A stretch of DNA of 51,164 bases from Actinophytocola sp. (GCA_009377395.1 WHUB01000023.1:1-51164), one strand, 5' to 3'; counted from the stretch's first letter, positions 29,337-37,140 are shown. Numbers and translations: made by a program. The notes: generated by a model not told the origin, from the letters alone.

Positions 29337-30500
29337 TTAACCCACATCTTTGGGTGACTTGACCTTCGGCCGCTCGCTCAACGCAGGAGCCGCGCTCTCC
29401 CCCACGACGCCACGTTCCATGTAGTCCTCCTGGGTTGTGCTGATCCGTTCGTGACCGAGGTAGTCGGCGATTTCGCGCGCGCTCAGTCCGGCGTCATCCA
29501 GTTTCCCGGCGACGTAGTGCCGGAAGTCGTGCGGATGCAGCCCCTCGAAGGTTGTTCCCTTCACGACCCGCCGAAAGCGAGCCCGTGTGTTGTCGGGATC
29601 CCGCAGCGTGCCGGTCGCGGAGGGAAACACCCAGGCCGACTCCGAATCGGCCTGCCGCCGTTTGAGGATCTCCATCACCCACGACGGCGGCCGGATGGTG
29701 CGCATGCCCGCCCGGCTCTTGGTGTGGTCCTGCACGAACAAGCCCTGGCCCGTGACCCGAATCACGGTGCCGTGGAAACAGACGGTGCCAGCGTCGAAGT
29801 CGATCGAGGTTTCCCAGTCGAGCGCGAGCAGCTCACCGATACGGCACCCGACGCCGGAGAGCACGTCGACCATGTCAACAAGGTCCCAGCGCGCCGCCGC
29901 AGCAGACGAGGCATGGAAGACACCGAGCACCGCCGAGATGGTTGTGCCGTTGATCATGCGCTGCTTCTTGCGCTTCTTGCGGCCCAGGCTCTCTAGCTCG
30001 CGCACCGGGTTCTTCTCGACTGCGTCGTGCCGGACGGCGAGCCCAAAGATGCCCGAGAGCACGACCTTGGCGTGCGCGGCAGCGCCACGGCCTTGACGGT
30101 CCCGAACCTCTACGACAATCCGGTTGACCGTGGATACGCGGACATCGCAGAGCCGTACCGCACCAACCGCCGACTCCAAGTACCGATCCCAAGTACCGCG
30201 ATACTCGCGCTTCGTCCGCGCAGCTCTGTCCGAGTCATCGACCTCACCGAGCCACAGCGCCGCTGCATCGGCGACCTTGCTCTCCGGTTTGATCTCGCCA
30301 TGGCCGGAGCGGCGGACGCGATCACGTAGCCGTTCACGCAGCCGGTTTGCCGCCCGTGTCTCGGTCGACCCCATGCATTCGACCGGCCGCGTGATGCCGT
30401 CGAAGTCCTTGTAGTTGGCAATGGCACGCCAGGACCGCTCCCCCACCCGGTAAGTGCGGATCTTGCCCCACGTGCCCAGCGGTAACGGTGGTCGACCCAT
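29337..30500 (-). CDS. int: Tyrosine integrase of the AICE
   Basis: This 387-residue integrase has an arm-binding N-terminus (GRPPLPLGTWGKIRTYRVG), a core-binding domain (about 75-170) and a catalytic domain. Active-site residues are Arg in GVGCRIGELLALDW, Lys in DHTKSRAGMRTI, the HxxR of HPHDFRHYVAG, His in LGHERIST and nucleophile Tyr in TTQEDYMERG. It recombines the attP and tRNA-Arg attB sites. Its ATG overlaps the excisionase stop (TGATG), so Xis and Int are co-translated. Its 3' end faces attL. Confidence 0.95.
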   Translation of the reverse strand: MGRPPLPLGTWGKIRTYRVGERSWRAIANYKDFDGITRPVECMGSTETRAANRLRERLRDRVRRSGHGEIKPESKVADAAALWLGEVDDSDRAARTKREYRGTWDRYLESAVGAVRLCDVRVSTVNRIVVEVRDRQGRGAAAHAKVVLSGIFGLAVRHDAVEKNPVRELESLGRKKRKKQRMINGTTISAVLGVFHASSAAAARWDLVDMVDVLSGVGCRIGELLALDWETSIDFDAGTVCFHGTVIRVTGQGLFVQDHTKSRAGMRTIRPPSWVMEILKRRQADSESAWVFPSATGTLRDPDNTRARFRRVVKGTTFEGLHPHDFRHYVAGKLDDAGLSAREIADYLGHERISTTQEDYMERGVVGESAAPALSERPKVKSPKDVG

Positions 30501-30676
30501 CAGGCGCTCACCGCCTGGTCATTGAGCCACGCCTCGACGTCCTGATGTCTGTAGCGGACGTACTTCCCCATACGGACGCCGCGGGGACCGTAACCCTTGC
30601 TGCGCCATTGGTAGAGGGTGTTGACGGGGATGCCGAGATAGTCGGACAGGTCCGTGATGGTCATCAGTCTGGTCAT
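30500..30676 (-). CDS. xis: AlpA/MerR-like excisionase
   Basis: This 58-residue winged-helix protein contains LMTITDLSDYLGIPVNTLYQ, WRSKGYGPRGVRMGKYVRY and RHQDVEAWLNDQ, the classic helix-turn-helix of AlpA-type excisionases. It bends attL/attR DNA to drive excision by Int. Its ATG (30676) overlaps the rep stop as ATGA and its stop overlaps the int start, so rep, xis and int form one coupled operon. A second Met at 30664 is a possible alternative start. Confidence 0.9.
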   Translation of the reverse strand: MTRLMTITDLSDYLGIPVNTLYQWRSKGYGPRGVRMGKYVRYRHQDVEAWLNDQAVSA

Positions 30677-32013
30677 GGCCGGTTCTCCTGGTGGTGTCGG
30701 ATATTGCGTCGGTCGCGGATGCGGGTGGCAATGCCTGCGGCGAGTTCGCGTTCGGCGTCGTTGGCGTAGCCGACGCCGGTGAAGCGCCAGTCGTTGACGA
30801 CGGCGACGGTGTCGGGGTCGAGTTCGGCGAGCGCGAGGTTTTCGGCGAGGCGGAAGGCTTTCCGGTCGCCGCGGATGAGTCGGAACGTGACGGAGTAGGC
30901 GCGGGACTTGGTGAGGAAGTGCCCCCGGAAACCGAGCATGTGTGCCCAGCGCCGCAGGTTCAGATCTTCATACCGTGGATCGGTGCCGAGGTCCCAGGCG
31001 GTTTGCACGAGCTGCCGGTGGTGCGGTGAGCACCGCAGTAGGTCGATGTCGCCTTGGCTGCGGATGGGACGGTCGGCGGCTTCGCTCTTGCCGGTGCCCT
31101 TCGTGGCGTACTTGGCGACATAGCCCGCGAGACGTGCCTCACTGATGCTGCCGTCGTCGGCCTCGACCCGTTCTGCGGTGCGGGCGTCGACGCTGCGGAT
31201 GTCGACCTGTTCACCCCATGCCAGTTCAAGCGGGGTGCCATCCGGCCGGTCGATGGTCAGCGTCACCGCAGCGGCGGCCAGCCGCACGGTGTGGTCGAGC
31301 AGTTCGCCGGTGGCCCACGGGGGTGTGGGGTCGGCGGGTCCGTCGGGGCCGTCGAGGCGGATGACGGCGTGGAAGTGCACCAGCCCGCGGCGCTGGTATT
31401 CGGCGACCTTGCCGTAGGAGAGCCGCAGATGCTCCTTGAGCTCGCGCACCCGGATTCCAGCGGCTTTCGCCAGCTCGCGGCGCAGCCGCATGCAGAACCG
31501 CTGCCACAAGGGTCCGGCGTGGGCTTGCCAGAGCAGCGCGCCGACGTAGTCGTAGCCCTCGGCATCGAGCGGAGTGCCGATCCGCGGATCGTCGGGGTGA
31601 TGGAACGCCCCGCAGGCACACGGCATCGCCTTGCCGCGGGGCGAGGTGCGTCGGTTGTGCACCGGCCCGAACGACGGGGCCGTCAGGGTGACGAACGCCC
31701 GTGGCTTGTCGGCCACCGTCTCGGGGATGTTCTTGGAGCCCCCGGCGAGTCCGGCGCGGATGAGGTGGAACGCGTCGGCGGCGTAGCGATCCGAGCAGGT
31801 TCGACACACCGAGGCGCGCCGGTTGCCGCACGGGACGAAGATGTCGCCGCCGATGTGGTGCAACACGTCGCCGGTGCGGGTGTCCTGCAATTGGTGGCAG
31901 CCGAACAGCCGGATCGGTTTGGCGCAGCCGCCGACACTTTCGACCTTGGCGCGCCAGTCCTGATAGTCCGACGCCCGAAGCCGTTCGTTGATGCGATCTT
32001 CCAGGGTGAACAC
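30673..32013 (-). CDS. Rolling-circle replication initiator (RepSA-like)
   Basis: This 446-residue initiator has a Cys cluster (VCRTCSDRYAADAFHLIRAG), the HxH metal motif in GLVHFHAVIRLDG (about residue 215) and a long C-terminal domain. It resembles RepSA of pSAM2 and related actinomycete plasmid Reps, which nick a double-strand origin and start rolling-circle replication after excision. The GTG start at 32013 follows AGAAGGGA. Just upstream (32051-32084) is a terminator-like hairpin, so read-through or an internal promoter must supply transcription. Confidence 0.85.
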   Translation of the reverse strand: MFTLEDRINERLRASDYQDWRAKVESVGGCAKPIRLFGCHQLQDTRTGDVLHHIGGDIFVPCGNRRASVCRTCSDRYAADAFHLIRAGLAGGSKNIPETVADKPRAFVTLTAPSFGPVHNRRTSPRGKAMPCACGAFHHPDDPRIGTPLDAEGYDYVGALLWQAHAGPLWQRFCMRLRRELAKAAGIRVRELKEHLRLSYGKVAEYQRRGLVHFHAVIRLDGPDGPADPTPPWATGELLDHTVRLAAAAVTLTIDRPDGTPLELAWGEQVDIRSVDARTAERVEADDGSISEARLAGYVAKYATKGTGKSEAADRPIRSQGDIDLLRCSPHHRQLVQTAWDLGTDPRYEDLNLRRWAHMLGFRGHFLTKSRAYSVTFRLIRGDRKAFRLAENLALAELDPDTVAVVNDWRFTGVGYANDAERELAAGIATRIRDRRNIRHHQENRP

Positions 32014-32050
32014 GAAAAGCGGTCCCTTCTGGACGGTGACGAACGAAGAA

Positions 32051-32084
32051 GCGGGGCACGACCTTTGGTGTGGCCGTGCCCCGC
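32051..32084 (-). terminator. Terminator-like hairpin in the rep leader
   Basis: On the minus strand the perfect 10-bp stem GCGGGGCACG/CGTGCCCCGC with a 14-base loop is followed by TTCTTCGTTC. It lies after the DUF2637 gene and only 37 bases before the rep start codon. It could end the tra transcript or act as an attenuator for rep. Comparable hairpins precede traB and, more weakly, the small-ORF cassette. Confidence 0.65.
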
Positions 32085-32106
32085 GGGGTGATCTCGGTGC
32101 GATGGG

Positions 32107-32778
32107 TTAGTGCGCGACGGGATGCCCGTTGCTGCTGGCCCATTCCCGCAGCACGCGGGTGGCCAGCTCGTCGGGGATCTTCACCGCGGCCCGGATGTCG
32201 GCGGTGGTCGGTTCGCGGCCCTCAGCCCGCGCGGTCTCGACCGCGGTGGTGATGCGGTCGGTCATCTCCCGCGGCAGCCGCAACCGCGACGGCGGACCAC
32301 CGCTCGGCGGCGTCGACGACGCCGAGGCAACCGCGGCGGCAGATGCCGGTGTGCTGCTCTCCCCCGCTGGTTCCGCCGAGGAGGTGCCGGTGCTCGTGGT
32401 GTCGACGGTGGTGCGCCGCATGAGGAGCTTGACCACGACGAGGAACCCGAGGGCGGGCATCGCCGCTAGCAGCCAGCCCGCGGGTGTGCGTTCGGCGAGC
32501 GCGACCTGGGCGGCCATCTGCACGCACACGCCCGCCGCGAGCACCACCATGGGGAACGAGATCTGCCGGGTGCGGCCGAGGCGATGATCGCGGTGAATCT
32601 CGAACCCGGCCACCACGGCGATTCCCTCGATCACGACCGCGTCGGCCCACGCGAGCCACCCGGTCTGTCCATGGTGGACGGCCCAATCGTGGGTGTGCTT
32701 GAACCCCGCGGCGGCACCGATCCCTCCCAGGACGACGGTCACCGCCAGCCGGACCAGGTCAGCGGTCGATCGAGGCAT
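32107..32778 (-). CDS. DUF2637 membrane protein (Spd-like)
   Basis: About 223 residues with three or four membrane segments in the first 110 residues (LVRLAVTVVLGGIGAAAGF, WADAVVIEGIAVVAGFEI, FPMVVLAAGVCVQMAAQVAL, LAAMPALGFLVVVKLLM). These match DUF2637, common in AICEs and actinomycete plasmids. The C-terminal half is a Ser/Ala/Pro linker and a small helical domain that could bind DNA. It probably belongs to the spread/transfer machinery. A GTG at 32787 overlapping the previous stop is an alternative start to ATG 32778. Confidence 0.75.
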   Translation of the reverse strand: MPRSTADLVRLAVTVVLGGIGAAAGFKHTHDWAVHHGQTGWLAWADAVVIEGIAVVAGFEIHRDHRLGRTRQISFPMVVLAAGVCVQMAAQVALAERTPAGWLLAAMPALGFLVVVKLLMRRTTVDTTSTGTSSAEPAGESSTPASAAAVASASSTPPSGGPPSRLRLPREMTDRITTAVETARAEGREPTTADIRAAVKIPDELATRVLREWASSNGHPVAH

Positions 32779-32783
32779 GATGA

Positions 32784-33194
32784 TCACCCATCCTGACCAA
32801 AGATCTCGGCGACTCGTTCGGCATCCTCCGGACAGACACCAAACCGGGGCCGCCCCTCGCCGGTGTGCGTGCGCCACAGGTGGAGTTGCCCGCTGACCCA
32901 GTCTTCCCACCGGGCGCGCAGGTCGTCGATCGTGGTGCCCGCCGCCGCGGCGACCTGCTCGGCGGGAACCCCTCCCAGCAGCGCCTTATGCGCTTCCAGC
33001 GGCAGCCAGCGGGTGAGCACATCCGCCAGGGCGGCCATGGTCGCGATCTCGTGTCTGGCCTCCGTGGGTGTCCGGCGCCCGAGGGGCCAGTTCTCCACAT
33101 CGCCCCAGTGCTCGGCCAGGGTGAACGGGTTCTGGCGTACGGCCTCGTCGAACGTGACCCAGGCTTCGGATGGTGTGTCGAACTCGGTTGTCAT
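32784..33194 (-). CDS. AICE hypothetical protein
   Basis: A 136-residue soluble acidic protein of unknown function. It opens MTTEFDTPSEAWVTFDEAVR and has a helical centre with a possible helix-turn-helix (GVPAEQVAAAAGTTIDDLRA). It is coupled on both sides: its start overlaps the previous stop by 4 bp and its stop overlaps a GTG of the next gene. The position between traB and the DUF2637 gene suggests a transfer or copy-control accessory. Confidence 0.65.
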   Translation of the reverse strand: MTTEFDTPSEAWVTFDEAVRQNPFTLAEHWGDVENWPLGRRTPTEARHEIATMAALADVLTRWLPLEAHKALLGGVPAEQVAAAAGTTIDDLRARWEDWVSGQLHLWRTHTGEGRPRFGVCPEDAERVAEIFGQDG

Positions 33195-33610
33195 TGCTGT
33201 CCCTTCGGTTGTGGGTGCAGAGCACTCCAGCGGGCCAGCAGCCCACGACCTGCTCGGGTCGGCCGGATCGGGGTCACGGGTCGCCGGATTGCTCCATGGA
33301 GTGCCGAGACCGTGTCCCGGCGGGGGTGTCGTTCGAGGTGTCCGGAGGCCATGAGGCCGGTGACGAGGTCTTCCTCACCGGCCAGCCGCACCCGGTCGGG
33401 TTCCTCGAACACCACGACCCGCTCGGAGTCGTCGAGCAGCCCGAACCGCCCGGCTGTGGTCTCGGTCAGTACCTGGGTGATCACCTCCGGCCCCGGCGTT
33501 GACTGCCGACGCCGCCGAGGGAGTGGCCGAGGTGCCGGGCACGGCTGCGACTCCACCGGGCCCGGTGCGGACGGTGTGTTGGGGGCGAAGAGGTCGAGTT
33601 GCTCGGTCAT
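33191..33610 (-). CDS. AICE hypothetical protein
   Basis: A 139-residue basic, Pro- and Arg-rich protein opening MTEQLDLFAPNTPSAPGP. No domain is recognised; a winged-helix-like segment may lie at ITQVLTETTAGRFGLLDDSE. It overlaps both neighbours by 4 bp (ATGA-type), so it is translated as part of the transfer operon. Function unknown. Confidence 0.6.
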   Translation of the reverse strand: MTEQLDLFAPNTPSAPGPVESQPCPAPRPLPRRRRQSTPGPEVITQVLTETTAGRFGLLDDSERVVVFEEPDRVRLAGEEDLVTGLMASGHLERHPRRDTVSALHGAIRRPVTPIRPTRAGRGLLARWSALHPQPKGQQ

Positions 33611-33828
33611 CGCACACGCTGCCTTCCCACCGTGCCCAGCTCCCGCTTCGCGAGGTCACCCAGCACAAAGCGGCAGCCGAGTAGCACCCCGGCGACGAAG
33701 AGAGTGGTCACCCAGAACGGGGTCGTCAGGCCCCATTCCCGGTGTACGGACCACAGCAGCAGCGCGGCGGGGGCCGCGACACGAAGGTAGGTCCACGAGC
33801 GCCAGCAGAGGAATCCGAAGCGCCACAT
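33607..33828 (-). CDS. Small AICE membrane protein
   Basis: A 73-residue protein with two hydrophobic segments (YLRVAAPAALLLWSVH and LTTPFWVTTLFVAGVLLGC) and a basic C-terminus. Its start lies one base after the traB stop and its end overlaps the next start. Small two-helix proteins in this slot of actinomycete conjugative elements are thought to aid spread between hyphal compartments (Spd proteins); that role is an inference. Confidence 0.65.
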   Translation of the reverse strand: MWRFGFLCWRSWTYLRVAAPAALLLWSVHREWGLTTPFWVTTLFVAGVLLGCRFVLGDLAKRELGTVGRQRVR

Positions 33829-33829
33829 G

Positions 33830-35203
33830 TCAGCTCACCACCCTCAGCCCAGAATTACCGGTCGAGTTGCCGCAGATGAAGGTGACGAGTTCAGCCAGTT
33901 CGGCGTCATCGACATAGGCGGCCCGGACCCGCATCGGCACCCGGGAGCGTTGCCGAATGACGTAACCGATGCCCGCGGTCTCTGCTGCGTTGGCGATCTC
34001 GTCGGCCAAAGCGCCGCGGAGCCGGGCGGTGTCACCGAGGACCATGTCGACATGTGCGGCGGAGGTGACCCGCAAACAGATCCGGATGGTGAACAGGTCC
34101 CGCACCGGGACGGTGTCCTTCGTGGGTTCCTGGACCAGCCCGACCATCGTGTGCCCGGTCGCCCGGCCCTGGGAGCCCACCAGCGCGAGCAGCTTGCGCA
34201 GGTCACGGGCCACCGCGGCGTCGCCGTAGGCGAGCAGGGCACCCAGCTCGTCGCAGATCAGCACGTTCAGCGGCGTCGCCGGCGACGGGGTGATGCCGCG
34301 TTGCCCCTCCGCCGCCAAACCCTGCTGGGTGGCTTCCATGTCCTGCACGAACTCGGCGACCAGGTCGCGGCAGTCGTCCGGGTCGGTGGCGTAGCGGTGC
34401 GCGACCGGGGCGAGCTTGGAAAACTCCAACTGCTTCGGATCGCAGATCCACAGCCGCACCAGCCCGTCGCGGATCAGCGGTGCCGCTGCTCGCAGCAGCG
34501 AGAGCGGGATGGAGTTCTTACCCGCGCCGGTCGCACCGGCGATGAACATGTGCTGGCCGAGCAGCGATTCGCGCCAATCGTTGCCGAACTCGTCCTCACC
34601 GAGATACAGCGCGGCGAGATCAACCACCTCGGGGTCGAACGCCATCTCGGGGGCGTCGATGACCTCGGTGAACGGTTCCGAGCGCTCCACCACCAGCCCG
34701 ATCACCTGCGGTTTGATCCGCTCGACCGCGACCCGCTCGACCTTGAGCGCATCGGCGAGTTCGGGCAGCTTGCCCTCGAACTGGCGGGCGTGCTGGCCCG
34801 GCACGATCCGCACGTGGATGGTGTCCACAGTCGGCGAATACGACCGCACCCTCAGGATCCGCGGCACCCGCAGCTCCCCGGTCTTGCGGTTGGTCGCCAC
34901 CAGATCGCACGACAACAGCGCATCCCGCCAGCGCCAGCCCAGGTAGTGCCACCAGCGCCGCAGGAACGCCCGCATATACGGTGCCGCGTAGGCATCCCAG
35001 GAGTCCGGGTGCGCCCGGTGCCAACCACAGGCCGCCAACGCCGTGCCACCCAGAACACCGGCCGTCGGCACGGTTCCCAGCTCGAGCGCGCTGGTGGCGA
35101 CCGCGCCAGGCGTCAACACCATGCCCGGATGCCGCGCACTCCACACCGCAGCCCGCACCTCGCGGCCCATCCGTCGTTTCGAAGTCTTGTTGGGGGTCCT
35201 CAT
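33830..35203 (-). CDS. TraB/FtsK-SpoIIIE DNA translocase (TraSA-like)
   Basis: This 457-residue motor for double-stranded DNA transfer has a short N-terminal membrane region (ALELGTVPTAGVLGGTALAA), an FtsK-type ATPase with Walker A GATGAGKNS (about residue 240) and Walker B VLICDELGALL, and a small C-terminal domain. In the pSAM2/pSVH1 type this single protein moves DNA between mycelia without a relaxase. The Walker A position normally Ser/Thr is Asn; relatives often have Gly there. Start ATG 35203 follows AGGAAGGAAC. A terminator-like hairpin stands 31 bases upstream. Confidence 0.88.
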   Translation of the reverse strand: MRTPNKTSKRRMGREVRAAVWSARHPGMVLTPGAVATSALELGTVPTAGVLGGTALAACGWHRAHPDSWDAYAAPYMRAFLRRWWHYLGWRWRDALLSCDLVATNRKTGELRVPRILRVRSYSPTVDTIHVRIVPGQHARQFEGKLPELADALKVERVAVERIKPQVIGLVVERSEPFTEVIDAPEMAFDPEVVDLAALYLGEDEFGNDWRESLLGQHMFIAGATGAGKNSIPLSLLRAAAPLIRDGLVRLWICDPKQLEFSKLAPVAHRYATDPDDCRDLVAEFVQDMEATQQGLAAEGQRGITPSPATPLNVLICDELGALLAYGDAAVARDLRKLLALVGSQGRATGHTMVGLVQEPTKDTVPVRDLFTIRICLRVTSAAHVDMVLGDTARLRGALADEIANAAETAGIGYVIRQRSRVPMRVRAAYVDDAELAELVTFICGNSTGNSGLRVVS

Positions 35204-35234
35204 CGAGTGGTGTTCCTTCCTGAAGAAACGAAAA

Positions 35235-35283
35235 GCGACCGGCCCCACACCCCGAATCGATCGAGGTCAGTGGGGCCGGTCGC
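35235..35283 (-). terminator. Strong terminator-like hairpin in the traB leader
   Basis: On the minus strand the perfect 14-bp stem GTGGGGCCGGTCGC pairs across a 21-base loop (reading GCGACCGGCCCCAC at 35235-35248 and its complement at 35270-35283). It is followed by TTTTCGTTTCTT, a good intrinsic-terminator tail. Only 31 bases, including AGGAAGGAA, separate it from the traB ATG. It either isolates traB from upstream transcription or acts as an attenuator. Confidence 0.75.
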
Positions 35284-35470
35284 AGCCGGTAAGAATCACG
35301 GTTGCTCCGTTATGGGAGGCACAAAGACATCCTGTTCATCTGATCTTTTCACGCCAGTTCGTAACTTTCGTCCCTTGTCGTCGTTGAATCTGGCGTCGGA
35401 TCGTGGAAGAGACCGCCGAGTGCTTCCGGAGCATTGCGACGGTCACGGTGTCTAGGAGCACCTCCACTCA

Positions 35471-35509
35471 GGCCTGAGCGCTGGCAGTCTCCCTCCCGGC
35501 GCTCAGGCC
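35471..35509. terminator. Hairpin after the small-ORF cassette
   Basis: GGCCTGAGCGC (35471-35481) and its exact complement (35499-35509) form an 11-bp stem just beyond the stop of the last small gene on the minus strand. There is no T tract. It lies with the 35235-35283 hairpin in the 311-bp gap 35204-35514, which otherwise shows no gene. Confidence 0.55.
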
Positions 35510-35514
35510 GCTCC

Positions 35515-35709
35515 CTACTCGTCGAGGGCGGTGCGGGAGTCCTCCAGCGCCACGGTCAGCGTGGCCATGGCCTTGGCCATCCGGTCGTGGTGTGCCTTGA
35601 ACCCTTCCTGCCGGATGGGGATGCCGCGCAGGCTGCGTTTGAGCTGGCCCATCGCCATCGCGACCTCGTCGAGGGTGCGGTCCAACTGGTGCGACATCAG
35701 ACCCTCCAT
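35515..35709 (-). CDS. Small AICE protein
   Basis: A 64-residue helical protein (MSHQLDRTLDEVAMAMGQLK then MAKAMATLTVALEDSRTALD), likely a coiled coil. MSHQLD at 35697 is an alternative start. It overlaps the end of the upstream small gene. No family recognised; last gene of a coupled cassette. Confidence 0.55.
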   Translation of the reverse strand: MEGLMSHQLDRTLDEVAMAMGQLKRSLRGIPIRQEGFKAHHDRMAKAMATLTVALEDSRTALDE

Positions 35710-35960
35710 TCCCGGGAGACGAGTTCCGCCTCATACTTTTTCGCGATCGTGCGCAGCCGCTCCAATTCATCGAACGCCCGCGCCCGATACCCCTGCAACT
35801 CTTTCTTGGTCGCCACGCTCCATCCGCCCGCAGCCTTCTTCGGTTCAATTCGCGCGATGACCGCATCCAGGGAGTCGAACGATTCGAGGACCACGTCCAT
35901 CGCGGCGACGAATTCCCGATATTTGTCCATCGCGCGGCGGTTGATCGCCGGTATCTGCAT
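35697..35960 (-). CDS. Small AICE protein
   Basis: An 87-residue basic helical protein opening MQIPAINRRAMDKYREFVAA and containing KKELQGYRARAFDELERLR. Its ATG overlaps the TGA of the upstream 55-residue gene (TGATG) and its end overlaps the next gene. No family recognised; it resembles the small coiled-coil proteins found near regulators in AICEs. Confidence 0.6.
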   Translation of the reverse strand: MQIPAINRRAMDKYREFVAAMDVVLESFDSLDAVIARIEPKKAAGGWSVATKKELQGYRARAFDELERLRTIAKKYEAELVSREWRV

Positions 35961-36127
35961 CAGTAACGCCTTCCTGTCGATGCCAGCTCGTTAATCGAAT
36001 TCAGGTCGGCGGTCAGGAACTTGACCGCGTTGCTCACCGCCTGCCGGACCTCCCGGTCCGCGCTGGTCTTGGCGAACTCCCGATACGCCGCGTTCGCCGC
36101 GGCGATGATCTGGTTGATCTCCTCCAC
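35960..36127 (-). CDS. 55-residue AICE protein
   Basis: A GTG at 36127 opens MEEINQIIAAANAAYREFAK, then TSADREVRQAVSNAVKFLTA and a C-terminus ending TGRRY. The TGA overlaps the next ATG (TGATG at 35958-35962). The protein is all-helical and amphipathic. Coupling to the next gene and codon use like its neighbours support a real gene despite its size. Function unknown. Confidence 0.6.
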   Translation of the reverse strand: MEEINQIIAAANAAYREFAKTSADREVRQAVSNAVKFLTADLNSINELASTGRRY

Positions 36128-36134
36128 TGCCCAG

Positions 36135-36308
36135 TTATCCCTTCCTGATCAGCACCTGCGCGGCCCGCAGGCCCTCGCAAAACCCTTGCCGCCAGCCCGG
36201 TTCCATCCCCAACTCCTCGTCAGGGACTTCGAGCCACTCCTGACGCTCACGCTCCAGCCACGACACGTAGCGCCGGGCCATGCGGTACGCGTTGACCCGC
36301 ACCGCCAT
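36135..36308 (-). CDS. 57-residue AICE protein
   Basis: ATG 36308 opens MAVRVNAYRMARRYVSWLER, followed by EWLEVPDEELGMEPGWRQGF. Its start overlaps the stop of the upstream small membrane gene (ATGA at 36305-36308 on the minus strand). Soluble, basic at the N-terminus and acidic in the middle. Not recognised. It sits 7 bp before the next small gene. Confidence 0.6.
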   Translation of the reverse strand: MAVRVNAYRMARRYVSWLERERQEWLEVPDEELGMEPGWRQGFCEGLRAAQVLIRKG

Positions 36309-36445
36309 CACCGACCGCTCCAGCGCCCAGCCGTCGCCGCGGTGAACCCCGCCACCAGCGCCAACACACCCAGCACCGGAATCGCCACGATCAAACAACC
36401 AATGAACGTGGCCGCGATCAGCCACATACTGATCTCAGCAACCAT
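36308..36445 (-). CDS. 45-residue single-helix-hairpin membrane protein
   Basis: ATG 36445, preceded by AAGGAGTG, opens MVAEISMWLIAATFIGCLIV and continues into AIPVLGVLALVAGFTAATAG, giving one long or two short membrane segments. It heads the coupled small-gene cassette. A hairpin with a U-rich tail lies upstream (36489-36508). No family recognised. Confidence 0.6.
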   Translation of the reverse strand: MVAEISMWLIAATFIGCLIVAIPVLGVLALVAGFTAATAGRWSGR

Positions 36446-36488
36446 CCGAAACACTCCTTCCACTCTCCTTGTGGTGAAACCCAAAGAC

Positions 36489-36508
36489 CCCCGGAAAAGA
36501 CGCCGGGG
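36489..36508 (-). terminator. Weak terminator-like hairpin before the small-ORF cassette
   Basis: CCCCGG/CCGGGG with an 8-base loop, followed on the minus strand by GTCTTTGGGTTTC. It lies after the 36646 gene and 43 bases before the ATG at 36445. The stem is only 6 bp, so this is the weakest of the three leader hairpins on this strand. Confidence 0.4.
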
Positions 36509-36645
36509 ATCAATGCGCGCCACCACAAAAGGCGCGAATTTTGGCATGGATCGGCCCACTCTGGAATTCTCAATCAGCGATAAGCGCCCTTGCCCGACTC
36601 GAACGGGCAGCCCACCCACAAATGCGGGGAAAGGCTCCAACCCGA

Positions 36646-37029
36646 TTACGCGGCCTCGGTCACCTGCTGATGCAGCGGCTTCAACCCATCGGCCTTGAAC
36701 CAGATCCCCGCCTGCGAAATCTTGCGCGGATCGTCCCTGTCGGGGATCTCAAACGTGTTGATCACCGGGTTGATCAACTCCACATACGTGCCCTCGGTGA
36801 GCCCCTCGCCCGGATCAGCCGCCAGGTTCACCTTGATCTCCTCACCACGCGCCGACCGCACACCCGGCCGCGGCTTCACCTTCGCGAACAGCATCACCAC
36901 GAACTGCGCAACACCGTCCCGATCCACCACAGGCTCCTGCTCACCCGCGCTGTTCTCCCGCATCTTCATCTGCGGCTCTTCCGTCACCATCAACCGAAAG
37001 CCACCCAGATTCGCCGGGATGTCCTTCAT
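36646..37029 (-). CDS. AICE conserved hypothetical protein (first gene of minus operon)
   Basis: A 127-residue beta-rich protein: MKDIPANLGGFRLMVTEEPQ, VVDRDGVAQFVVMLFAKVKP and GTYVELINPVINTFEIPDRD. Proteins of this type are frequent beside the GntR regulator in actinomycete elements, but the function is unknown to me. I chose ATG 37029 because GGAGG ends 8 bases upstream. Its promoter must lie in the CTAG-site array shared with the divergent GntR gene. Confidence 0.7.
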   Translation of the reverse strand: MKDIPANLGGFRLMVTEEPQMKMRENSAGEQEPVVDRDGVAQFVVMLFAKVKPRPGVRSARGEEIKVNLAADPGEGLTEGTYVELINPVINTFEIPDRDDPRKISQAGIWFKADGLKPLHQQVTEAA

Positions 37030-37056
37030 GCCTTGCGCCTCCATCTACTTCCGTTG

Positions 37057-37140
37057 CTTGCCTAGCTTACCTAGCCATGTTCATCGTGACACAAGCTGCC
37101 TAGGCAAGTCAAGCCTGCCTAGGCCGCCTAGACTCCTAAC
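37057..37140. promoter_or_regulatory. CTAG-centred operator array between divergent promoters
   Basis: Five CTAG centres, four in GCCTAG and one in ACCTAG context, lie at 37062, 37071, 37100, 37119 and 37128, spaced 9, 29, 19 and 9 bp. The third forms a perfect palindrome TGCCTAGGCA (37097-37106) and the fourth reads TGCCTAGGCC. Near-helical spacing between divergent genes, one of them a GntR regulator, suggests cooperative autoregulator binding, by analogy with KorSA in pSAM2. The binding protein is an inference. Confidence 0.65.

Noticed and set aside
33830..35203. TraB as an inactive translocase because of GKNS in Walker A
   Set aside because: Relatives of this TraB/FtsK group often have a non-Ser/Thr residue (GKGS) at this position, so Asn alone does not imply loss of function.
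36592..36608. Perfect T-arm-like hairpin (GCCCG, TTCGAGT, CGGGC on the minus strand)
   Set aside because: No acceptor, D-arm or anticodon arm is found around it, so it is not a tRNA gene; it may be a coincidence or a tiny relic.
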